From the NCBI GenBank assembly GCA_018882545.1, contig VERS01000164.1, positions 1 to 5,805 of the forward strand: 5,805 bases of DNA. The letters are read 5' to 3'. The position numbers were made by a program, and so were the translations under genes. Below, one piece after another: positions 1-5,805 of the stretch (positions within the stretch are counted from its first letter, which is position 1; each line of letters starts with the position of its first letter). The DNA is from Mycobacterium sp. GTDB taxonomy: Bacteria > Actinomycetota > Actinomycetes > Mycobacteriales > Mycobacteriaceae. Under the pieces are notes generated by a model. It made no database searches. It was not told the DNA's origin and worked only from the letters and a program-made list of their open reading frames with translations.

Positions 1-70
1 TGCCGACACCGCTCGTGGGTTGGGGGTGGGAGCGGTCCGGGCGCGTCGCTACCTGGATGAGGCGTTCGCC

Positions 71-88
<18 letters not shown>
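1..88 (+). CDS. C-terminal end of an unidentified protein, possibly a GntR-family regulator (partial)
   Basis: The reading frame starting at base 2 is open to a TAG at 86-88 and gives 28 residues ending in RARRYLDEAFASAELQ. Third codon positions are mostly G or C, and the sequence looks like an amphipathic C-terminal helix, so I read it as the tail of a real gene entering from the left. The other two forward frames look less gene-like. In M. tuberculosis the gene beside the Omt methyltransferase is the GntR-type regulator Rv1152, and the tail resembles the C-terminal helix of YtrA-like GntR proteins. That identity is inferred from position and a weak resemblance only, as no domain is visible. 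The 3' end overlaps the convergent methyltransferase gene by 18 bp (71-88). Confidence 0.5.
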
Positions 89-1393
<1,305 letters not shown>

Positions 1394-1413
1394 TCGGCCC
1401 GTCGGTGGTGGTC

Positions 1414-1419
1414 TACCCT
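1414..1419 (+). promoter_or_regulatory. -10 element for leaderless transcript of the small DUF5302 gene
   Basis: TACCCT fits TANNNT, with 6 nt to the ATG at 1426 and no Shine-Dalgarno between them. This suggests the small gene has its own leaderless promoter in the 32-bp gap after the upstream stop codon, besides any read-through. Confidence 0.5.
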
Positions 1420-1425
1420 GCCAGC

Positions 1426-1629
1426 ATGGCAACCTCGCAGTCAGAACCCTCCCAGGACCCCGGCGAGGACCCGGCGGACGAAACCAAGCGCAAGTTCCGC
1501 GAGGCCTTGGAGCGTAAGAAGGCCAATGCGGCCAGCGGCGCCGGCCACGCCGACGGAGGCGCCAAGAAGTCCCATGCCCACGGTCCGGCCGAGCAACGCC
1601 GGACGTTCCGTCGCAAGAGTGGCGGCTGA
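1426..1629 (+). CDS. small charged DUF5302-type protein, Rv1155A-like
   Basis: This is a 67-aa, highly hydrophilic protein of unknown function. It has an acidic N-terminal part (DPGEDPADE, 11-19), a conserved helical core ETKRKFREALERKKA (19-33), a Gly/Ala/His-rich linker, and a basic end with RRTFRRKSGG (58-67). The ETKRKFREALERKK and RRxFRRKSG blocks match actinobacterial DUF5302 proteins as I remember them, and M. tuberculosis has a similar small gene (Rv1155A) after Rv1155. It shows no membrane segment, signal peptide or cysteine and is probably partly disordered; the basic end could bind nucleic acid or an acidic partner, but nothing proves it. The ATG at 1426 was chosen for its leaderless promoter and because it matches the usual family start. 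A 204-nt antisense frame (1413-1616) is regarded as a shadow. The stop lies 11 bp from the convergent symporter stop. Confidence 0.85.
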   Translation: MATSQSEPSQDPGEDPADETKRKFREALERKKANAASGAGHADGGAKKSHAHGPAEQRRTFRRKSGG

Positions 1630-1640
1630 CCGGGTTGAGT

Positions 1641-3278
1641 TCAGTGGTGGGTTGCCTTCTCCGCGCCCACACCGGTGAGCGACCGCACCTCCATTTCGGC
1701 GTTGAGAGCCGGGTCTCCGGTGTCACGGGAACTGAGCGTGCCGATGATCCCCAGCGCGAACCCCAGCGGAATCGACACGATTCCGGGGTTGGACAGCGGG
1801 AACCAGTGAAAGTCCACATTGGGCAGCATCGCGGTCTTGGAACCGGACACCGCGGGTGAGAAAACGATCAGCACGATGCAGGAGATCAGGCCGCCGTAGA
1901 TGCTCCACAGTGCCCCACGGGTATTGAATCGACGCCAGTAAAGCGAGTAGACGATCGTCGGCAGATTCGCTGACGCGGCGACCGCGAACGCCAGTGCAAC
2001 CAGGAAAGCCACATTCTGCCCGAGCGCCAGGATGCCCAGTGCGATCGCCAGCACACCGAGCACCACCGCGGTGATCCGGGAGACGCGCATCTGTTCGTCT
2101 TCGGTCACCCTGTGGCTCTTGAGCACGCTCGCGTAGATGTCATGGGCAAAGGACGCCGAGGCGGTGATGGTCAACCCGGCCACCACCGCCAGGATGGTCG
2201 CGAACGCCACGGCCGAGATGACGCCCAGCAGGATCACCCCACCAAGCTCGAAGGCGAGCAGGGGCGCGGCGGAGTTCTGGCCGCCCGGCGCGCTCAGGAT
2301 GCGGTCCGGGCCGACGATCGCCGCTGCGCCGTATCCCAGTGCCAGGGTGAACAGATAAAACGCGCCGATCAACGCGATCGCCCAGACCACCGAACGCCGG
2401 GCCTCCTTGGCGGTAGGCACCGTATAGAACCGCATGAGAACGTGGGGCAGACCCGCGGTGCCCAGTACCAGGGCAAGGCCCAGCGAGATCAGGTTGATCC
2501 TCGAGGTCAACGACGCGCCGTACTGGGCGCCGGGTGCCAGCACGTCACGTCCGGCGACCCCGGCCGTGCCGGCCTGGCTGACCATCGCCTGCGCGGAGCC
2601 CAGCAGTTCGGAGAAGTTGAAATCGAACTTGGCCAGGACCAGCACCGTCATGACGCCCGCCCCGGTGATGAGCAGAACCGCCTTGATGATCTGCACCCAG
2701 GTGGTGCCCGCCATCCCGCCGATGAGGACGTAGACCATCATCAGCACGCCCACGACGGCGATCACCACCGACTGTGCGAAGCGGCTCTGCACGTCGAGCA
2801 GCAGGGCGACCAGGCCGCCCGCGCCGGCCATCTGGGCCAACAGGTAAAACAGCGACACCGTCAGGGTGGAGGTCGCCGCGGCCAGACGGACCGGCTTTTG
2901 TTTGAGTCGGAAACTGAGCACGTCGGCCATGGTGAATTTGCCGGTGTTGCGCAGTAGTTCGGCGACCAGCAACAGCGCCACAAGCCAAGCCACCAGGAAG
3001 CCGATGGAGTAGAGGAAGCCGTCATAGCCGTAGACCGCGATGGCGCCGGCGATGCCCAGGAAGCTGGCGGCCGAAAGGTAGTCGCCGGCGATCGCGACGC
3101 CGTTCTGCCGGCCGGTGAAAGCGTGCCCGGCCGTGAAGTACTCGGTGGCGTTGGTGTTGCGGCGGCTGACCCGGATGACGATCACCAGGGTGACGGCGAC
3201 GAATAACGCGAAGATCAGGATGTTGACGATCGGGCTACCGGTGGTGGGCGCCGCGGCCAGGTAGCTGACGTGGTTCAC
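1641..3278 (-). CDS. actP: solute:sodium symporter, cation/acetate (monocarboxylate) type, ActP/MctP-like
   Basis: This 545-aa polytopic membrane protein belongs to the solute:sodium symporter (SSS) family and is closest in type to ActP/MctP permeases, which take up acetate, propionate or pyruvate with a cation. Hydrophobic segments recur along the chain, roughly 12-14 of them, beginning at about 17-37. Family signatures include TEYFTAGHAFTGRQNGVAIAGD (45-66), GGMAGTTWVQIIKA (187-200), GLPHVLMRFYTVPTAKEARRS (276-296, typical of acetate permeases), and ITASASFAHDIYA (371-383), whose Ser/Thr residues lie in the expected sodium-site helix. Length fits the family (about 530-560 aa). The start is GTG at 3278, overlapping the TGA of the upstream DUF485 gene (GTGA), so translation is coupled. 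ActP usually travels with a DUF485 gene, which supports the call. No acetyl-CoA synthetase gene or two-component regulator is in the window. The exact substrate cannot be read from sequence, so the symbol marks family only. Confidence 0.93.
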   Translation of the reverse strand: MNHVSYLAAAPTTGSPIVNILIFALFVAVTLVIVIRVSRRNTNATEYFTAGHAFTGRQNGVAIAGDYLSAASFLGIAGAIAVYGYDGFLYSIGFLVAWLVALLLVAELLRNTGKFTMADVLSFRLKQKPVRLAAATSTLTVSLFYLLAQMAGAGGLVALLLDVQSRFAQSVVIAVVGVLMMVYVLIGGMAGTTWVQIIKAVLLITGAGVMTVLVLAKFDFNFSELLGSAQAMVSQAGTAGVAGRDVLAPGAQYGASLTSRINLISLGLALVLGTAGLPHVLMRFYTVPTAKEARRSVVWAIALIGAFYLFTLALGYGAAAIVGPDRILSAPGGQNSAAPLLAFELGGVILLGVISAVAFATILAVVAGLTITASASFAHDIYASVLKSHRVTEDEQMRVSRITAVVLGVLAIALGILALGQNVAFLVALAFAVAASANLPTIVYSLYWRRFNTRGALWSIYGGLISCIVLIVFSPAVSGSKTAMLPNVDFHWFPLSNPGIVSIPLGFALGIIGTLSSRDTGDPALNAEMEVRSLTGVGAEKATHH

Positions 3279-3616
3279 CGGTCGGTCCAGTGCATCTCGT
3301 CGCGGATCGCCGCTGCCCGGGGATCAAGCTCGCGGCCGGCGAATCGGACATAGAGGCCGGTGATCAGGAAGGTCGTCAGGAACTGGCCGAGTCCCAGCAG
3401 TAGCCCGACGTTGATGTTGCCCCACACCTTGGTGGCCATGAAGTCGTGGGCGAAGACGCCCAGCAACACGTAGGTGGCGTACCAGACCAGGAAGAAGATC
3501 GCCGTCGGGAAGACGAAGCGGCGCAACCGGGTCCGGAGTTCCTGGAACTCCGGACTAGCCTGGACCGTCAGGTAATCGGCCGGCGTTGGGCCGGAACGGA
3601 TGTCGTCGGGGGACAA
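3275..3616 (-). CDS. DUF485 inner-membrane protein, YjcH-like
   Basis: This 113-aa membrane protein belongs to DUF485, the family of E. coli YjcH, whose genes usually precede acetate/monocarboxylate symporters. It starts with a hydrophilic N-terminus including YLTVQASPEFQELRTRLRRF (15-34), the family's SPEFQ-L-R hallmark. Two hydrophobic helices follow (about 35-55 and 67-90, the latter with NVGLLLGLGQFL), then YVRFAGRELDPRAAAIRDEM (89-108), the typical cytoplasmic tail. It probably assists or stabilises the symporter, though its biochemical role is not established. The start is TTG at 3616: minus-strand AAGGAG (3629-3624) lies 7 nt before it, an excellent Shine-Dalgarno, and no ATG or GTG fits as well. 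It is first in the operon and overlaps the symporter start by 4 nt. Confidence 0.9.
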   Translation of the reverse strand: MSPDDIRSGPTPADYLTVQASPEFQELRTRLRRFVFPTAIFFLVWYATYVLLGVFAHDFMATKVWGNINVGLLLGLGQFLTTFLITGLYVRFAGRELDPRAAAIRDEMHWTDR

Positions 3617-3623
3617 CGCTCAA

Positions 3624-3629
3624 CTCCTT
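3624..3629 (-). promoter_or_regulatory. strong Shine-Dalgarno deciding a TTG start
   Basis: AAGGAG on the minus strand is followed by 7 nt and then TTG (3616). It fixes the start of the DUF485 gene at a rare initiation codon. This operon is therefore translated in the canonical way, unlike the leaderless genes around it. Confidence 0.75.
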
Positions 3630-3641
3630 AGCTAGGGACAG

Positions 3642-3670
3642 GAATTAGCCCACAAGACTCGGCCCAACAA
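3642..3670 (-). promoter_or_regulatory. candidate promoter of the DUF485-symporter operon
   Basis: On the minus strand TTGTTG (3670-3665) and TAATTC (3647-3642) are separated by 17 nt, and the leader to the TTG start would be about 20 nt and contain the Shine-Dalgarno. The -10 match is poor after the initial TA. An alternative -10 is TATTGT (3672-3667), which fits TANNNT better but lacks a clear -35 and gives a leader of about 45 nt. Confidence 0.3.
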
Positions 3671-3700
3671 TAGATCGCTGCCACCGCGTCCGCAGTACGG

Positions 3701-3711
3701 AACGTCACGTT
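3701..3711. promoter_or_regulatory. inverted repeat over the -35 region of the glycosylase-like gene
   Basis: AACGTCACGTT has two perfect 5-nt arms around one central base. Its centre (3706) is about 35 nt before the ATG at 3741, which for a leaderless transcript is the -35 position. It lies in the 124-bp gap shared with the divergent symporter operon and could be an operator for one or both. No regulator family is identified, and arms of this length may be chance. Confidence 0.3.
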
Positions 3712-3727
3712 GAATCGGCTACCGGCC

Positions 3728-3733
3728 TAGACT
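3728..3733 (+). promoter_or_regulatory. -10 element for leaderless transcript of the HhH-GPD gene
   Basis: TAGACT fits TANNNT and is followed by 7 nt (CGACGGT) and then the ATG at 3741. No Shine-Dalgarno is present in that gap, so a leaderless mRNA is likely. Confidence 0.55.
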
Positions 3734-3740
3734 CGACGGT

Positions 3741-4406
3741 ATGGCTCAACTGCAGCTGACCCAGATTCCGGCGGCTGACACCCTGCTCTCGGAGGATCCG
3801 TTCGCTCTGCTGGTTGGGATGCTCCTGGATCAGCAGATTCCGATGGAAGTCGCCTTCACCGGGCCGCGCAAGATCGCTGACCGGCTGGGCGGCCTTGATC
3901 CGCGGTCGATCGCCGACTGCGACCCGGACCGGTTTGCGGAGTTGTGTGCCGAAACTCCGGCGGTACATCGCTTTCCGGGCTCGATGGCCAAGCGGATCCA
4001 GGATCTGGCCCGCGAGATCGTCGATCGCTATGGCGGGGACGCCGCGGCGTTGTGGACCGACGCGAACCCTGACGGGGCTGAGGTGCTGCGTCGGCTCAGG
4101 ACCCTCCCCGGGTTCGGCGAGCAGAAGGCGAAGATCTTCCTGGCGCTGCTCGGAAAGCAGTACGGGGTGGCGCCGCCGGGCTGGCGGGCGGCGGCCGGCG
4201 ACTACGGCAGAGCGGGCACCCGGATGTCCGTCGCCGATGTGGTCGACAAGGGCTCGCTGGACGAGGTTCGGGCGTACAAAAGGAAGATGAAGGCAGCAGC
4301 GAAGGCGAAGCCGGAGCAGTCGGGCCCAGCGAAGGCGAAGCCGGAGCAGTCGGGCCCAGCGAAGGCGAAGCCGGAGCAGTCGGGCCCAGCGAAGGCGAAG
4401 GCATAG
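3741..4406 (+). CDS. HhH-GPD base-excision glycosylase-fold protein, Rv1156-like, with repeat tail
   Basis: This 221-aa cytoplasmic protein resembles M. tuberculosis Rv1156 and the helix-hairpin-helix (HhH-GPD) DNA glycosylase superfamily, which removes damaged bases. The FALLVGMLLDQQIPMEVAF stretch (21-39) corresponds to the superfamily's conserved early helix with a QQ pair. LPGFGEQKAKIFLALLGK (122-139) is the helix-hairpin-helix that grips the DNA backbone. GDYG (153-156) sits where the catalytic Asp loop would be, making Asp154 the candidate catalytic residue. The Endo III-type lyase Lys position in the hairpin (LPGVGRK) appears to be Gln128 here, so a monofunctional glycosylase, or only the fold, is more likely than a bifunctional enzyme. 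The globular part ends near residue 180, followed by a Lys/Ala/Pro tail (about 181-221) with three perfect 10-residue repeats. The start has a leaderless promoter. The next gene begins 8 nt after its stop. Activity and substrate are unproven. Confidence 0.88.
   Translation: MAQLQLTQIPAADTLLSEDPFALLVGMLLDQQIPMEVAFTGPRKIADRLGGLDPRSIADCDPDRFAELCAETPAVHRFPGSMAKRIQDLAREIVDRYGGDAAALWTDANPDGAEVLRRLRTLPGFGEQKAKIFLALLGKQYGVAPPGWRAAAGDYGRAGTRMSVADVVDKGSLDEVRAYKRKMKAAAKAKPEQSGPAKAKPEQSGPAKAKPEQSGPAKAKA
4297..4400 (+). repeat. in-frame 30-bp tandem repeat, three perfect copies plus partial ends
   Basis: Three identical 30-bp units lie at 4301-4330, 4331-4360 and 4361-4390. The first 10 bases of a fourth follow at 4391-4400, and four matching bases precede (4297-4300). 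The unit encodes AKAKPEQSGP and its length keeps the frame, so copy-number change lengthens or shortens the protein tail by 10 residues. Complete identity between copies, including third codon positions, points to recent expansion by slippage or unequal recombination. Confidence 0.97.
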
Positions 4407-4409
4407 GAG
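4405..4409 (+). promoter_or_regulatory. Shine-Dalgarno overlapping the upstream stop codon
   Basis: AGGAG includes the last two bases of the TAG stop (4404-4406) of the HhH-GPD gene and lies 5 nt before the ATG at 4415. The arrangement suggests that ribosomes finishing the first gene help start the second (translational coupling). Confidence 0.7.
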
Positions 4410-4414
4410 CGGCA

Positions 4415-4561
4415 ATGAAGACCCATCTGAACTGTCCCTGCGGGGAGGCGATCCGGGGCAAGGACGAGGACGACCTCGTCGAATTGGCCCAGGCGCATCT
4501 CGCCGAGGCTCACCCGGGCATGCACTACGAGCGGGAACACATCCTGTTCATGGCCTACTGA
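4415..4561 (+). CDS. 48-aa DUF1059-like small protein with a C-x-C...H-x4-H pattern
   Basis: This short gene encodes 48 residues beginning MKTHLNCPCGEAIRGKDEDD. The Cys-containing start, the basic-acidic turn GKDEDDLVELAQAHL (15-29) and HxxxxH (His28, His33) match the plan of DUF1059 proteins, which carry two Cys near the N-terminus and a late His pair. Here the Cys pair is compressed to C7-x-C9. Together with His28 and His33 this could make a C2H2-like zinc site, an inference from spacing only. The function of the family is not known to me. A good Shine-Dalgarno overlaps the stop of the HhH-GPD gene, so the two form a coupled pair and may act in the same process. Its 3' end overlaps the convergent acyltransferase gene by 7 bp. 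It shows no signal peptide or membrane segment. Confidence 0.85.
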   Translation: MKTHLNCPCGEAIRGKDEDDLVELAQAHLAEAHPGMHYEREHILFMAY

Positions 4562-5805
4562 CCGGAGGCCTGGGCACCCACCGCGTCCGCCAGGTCGGCC
4601 AGCGCCCGCTCGGTCAGTGGGATCAGTTCGGCGACACGGGGCATCACCCCGGCGTCGGTGACGTAGCCGACCGCGACCAGATCGGCATAGCTGCACACCG
4701 TCACGTTGAGACCCATGCCGTCGAACACCGATGAGACCGGGTAGATCTCGTCGAGACGGGCACCGTTGTAGTACATCTGCTTGCGCGGTCCGGGCACATT
4801 GGAGATCGCCATGTTGCAACTCGGCGGCAGCAGCGTGCCGAACGGCAGCAGCGGTATCACCACCGTGGAGCCGATCGCCGGTCCCATGACCGCCAGCATC
4901 GCGTCGGACCCCTTGGTCGCGACCTGCTTCTTGACGTTCTTCATCGCAAGATGGACGAACGCCAGCCGTTCGGCGGGGTCGGCGATGTCGGTGCCCAGCG
5001 GACACAGGCCCAGGCCGAACTTGTTGCCGACCTCGGAGCCGGGTTGCCCGGCGGCATCGCGACCGCGGACCGAGACCGGGCACATCGCCACCAGGGTGCG
5101 ATCCGGCAACTGGTCGCGTTCCAGCAGCCAGGCCCGCAGGGCGCCGGCGATCACGGTGGTGATGACGTCATTGGCGGTGACGGCGGCGGCCTTGCCGATC
5201 GCCTGGATCCGCCCTCGTTCCAGGCTGGTGCCGGCGGCTGCGCGATGTGGCCCGAGTTTGGCGTTGAACCTGGTCTGCGGCGCTTCGAACGGCGCGACGA
5301 CGGTATCGGTGACCAAACTCCCGAGGATGCTGGCCAGTTCGGCGGCCGCGACCCGGCGGGTGAGGTCCAGGCCGGCGGCGGCGGCGTCGGCGACGGCCCG
5401 CACGGCGGCGAACGGGTTGCCCAGCAAGTTGGGTCCGGCGCGTCGGGTCGTTGACTTCCGCTCGGGCTGCGCGGCGTCCGGTTGGTTGGCGCCGCGCTGT
5501 TGTTGCGGTCCGGAGCCTTTCTCGGCGTAAAACGGCGGCATCTCACGGCGATCGGGGTCGGTGGTCAGCGAATCACTGATCATCCGCAGCCCGGCCACGC
5601 CGTCGATGACGGTGTGATGGATCTTGATGTAGAGCGCGAAGCGGCCGTCCGGCAGCCCGTCGATGAGATAGCTGTCCCACATCGGCACCGCCATGTCTAG
5701 GCGGCCGCTGTGGAGTTCGGAGACCAACTCCCACAAATCCGCCGGACCCGACCCGGGTGTCAGCGTCCGGCGGTGCACATGGGCGCGCAGGTCGATCTCG
5801 GGGAC
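4555..5805 (-). CDS. wax ester synthase/diacylglycerol acyltransferase (WS/DGAT), 5' end outside window
   Basis: This bifunctional acyltransferase family transfers acyl groups from acyl-CoA to diacylglycerol or fatty alcohol, making triacylglycerol or wax ester stores at the membrane and lipid-droplet surface. 416 residues are visible and the frame is open through the right edge. Counting from the first visible residue, the catalytic motif HHTVIDG lies at 63-69 (5619-5599), with His64 as the expected base. FNAKLGPHR follows at 180-188, the TANDVITTVIAGALRAWL helix at 210-227 (ND motif), and SNVPGPRKQMYYNGARLDEI at 335-354 in the C-terminal WS/DGAT domain. SSVFDGMGLNVTVCSYADLV (358-377) completes it. 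Since HHxxxDG usually lies near residue 130-140, about 70-80 residues are missing at the start. A GTG at 5778 is not the true start, because conserved family sequence (RAHVHRRTL) runs across it. A Pro/Gln/Arg-rich low-complexity linker spans about 90-125. Mycobacteria carry many paralogs, so the particular one cannot be named. Confidence 0.94.
   Translation of the reverse strand, partial: VPEIDLRAHVHRRTLTPGSGPADLWELVSELHSGRLDMAVPMWDSYLIDGLPDGRFALYIKIHHTVIDGVAGLRMISDSLTTDPDRREMPPFYAEKGSGPQQQRGANQPDAAQPERKSTTRRAGPNLLGNPFAAVRAVADAAAAGLDLTRRVAAAELASILGSLVTDTVVAPFEAPQTRFNAKLGPHRAAAGTSLERGRIQAIGKAAAVTANDVITTVIAGALRAWLLERDQLPDRTLVAMCPVSVRGRDAAGQPGSEVGNKFGLGLCPLGTDIADPAERLAFVHLAMKNVKKQVATKGSDAMLAVMGPAIGSTVVIPLLPFGTLLPPSCNMAISNVPGPRKQMYYNGARLDEIYPVSSVFDGMGLNVTVCSYADLVAVGYVTDAGVMPRVAELIPLTERALADLADAVGAQASGQ

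Noticed and set aside
1646..1671. Possible terminator hairpin near the DUF5302/symporter junction
   Set aside because: Only a 5-bp stem (GTGGG/CCCAC) with a 14-nt loop and no T-run; it lies within the symporter coding end.
2112..2957. A 281-aa plus-strand frame opposite the symporter
   Set aside because: Its composition (Arg, Gln, His, Gly) is that of a high-GC antisense frame, and the minus-strand product is an unmistakable symporter.
4297..4400. The regular repeats as a CRISPR array or protein-binding iterons
   Set aside because: The units are contiguous with no spacers, in frame, and inside a coding region, so they are a coding tandem repeat.
3705..4415. A 236-aa minus-strand frame opposite the HhH-GPD gene, with Leu/Arg repeats
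   Set aside because: The repeats mirror the plus-strand tandem unit, and the plus strand has a recognisable fold, promoter and start.
4202..5083. A 293-aa minus-strand frame crossing the repeats and the acyltransferase
   Set aside because: It overlaps two well-supported genes in other frames; its SGFAFAGPDC repeat is just the reverse reading of the 30-bp tandem unit.

Overview
The window is high-GC actinobacterial DNA, most likely from a Mycobacterium/Mycolicibacterium-type organism. The evidence is the very strong G/C bias at third codon positions, a TANNNT -10 element about 7 nt before several ATG codons (the signature of leaderless mycobacterial mRNAs), and a gene set recalling the M. tuberculosis Rv1152-Rv1156 neighbourhood. 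Ortholog names rest on remembered protein sequences, not on a search.

Layout, left to right. (1) 1-88 (+): the last 28 codons of a gene, possibly the GntR-type regulator found at this position in M. tuberculosis. (2) 71-910 (-): an Omt-like SAM-dependent methyltransferase of the TcmP/LCMT family, convergent with and overlapping gene 1. (3) 911-952: a 42-bp divergent promoter region in which two leaderless -10 boxes face apart, each lying where the other's -35 would be. (4) 953-1393 (+): an Rv1155-like split-barrel F420-binding protein. (5) 1426-1629 (+): a small, charged DUF5302-type protein. (6) 1641-3616 (-): a two-gene operon of a DUF485 (YjcH-like) small membrane protein and an ActP/MctP-type solute:sodium symporter, joined by a 4-nt GTGA overlap. 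(7) 3617-3740: a divergent intergenic region with promoters for the operon and for the next gene. (8) 3741-4406 (+): an Rv1156-like HhH-GPD DNA glycosylase-fold protein with a lysine-rich tail made of three perfect 30-bp repeats. (9) 4415-4561 (+): a 48-aa DUF1059-like protein with a C-x-C...H-x4-H pattern, coupled to gene 8. (10) 4555-5805 (-): a WS/DGAT acyltransferase with its N-terminus beyond the right edge.

Functional picture. Most of the block is housekeeping or accessory metabolism: monocarboxylate (acetate/pyruvate type) uptake, storage-lipid synthesis, a deazaflavin-binding protein, a methyltransferase and a probable DNA-repair protein. No phage, IS element, CRISPR array, RNA gene or obvious new defence system is visible. 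The most interesting points are the interlocked divergent leaderless promoters, the freshly expanded repeat tail on the glycosylase-like protein, the tiny putative zinc-binding partner gene, and the symporter operon sitting inside a block that in M. tuberculosis lacks it.
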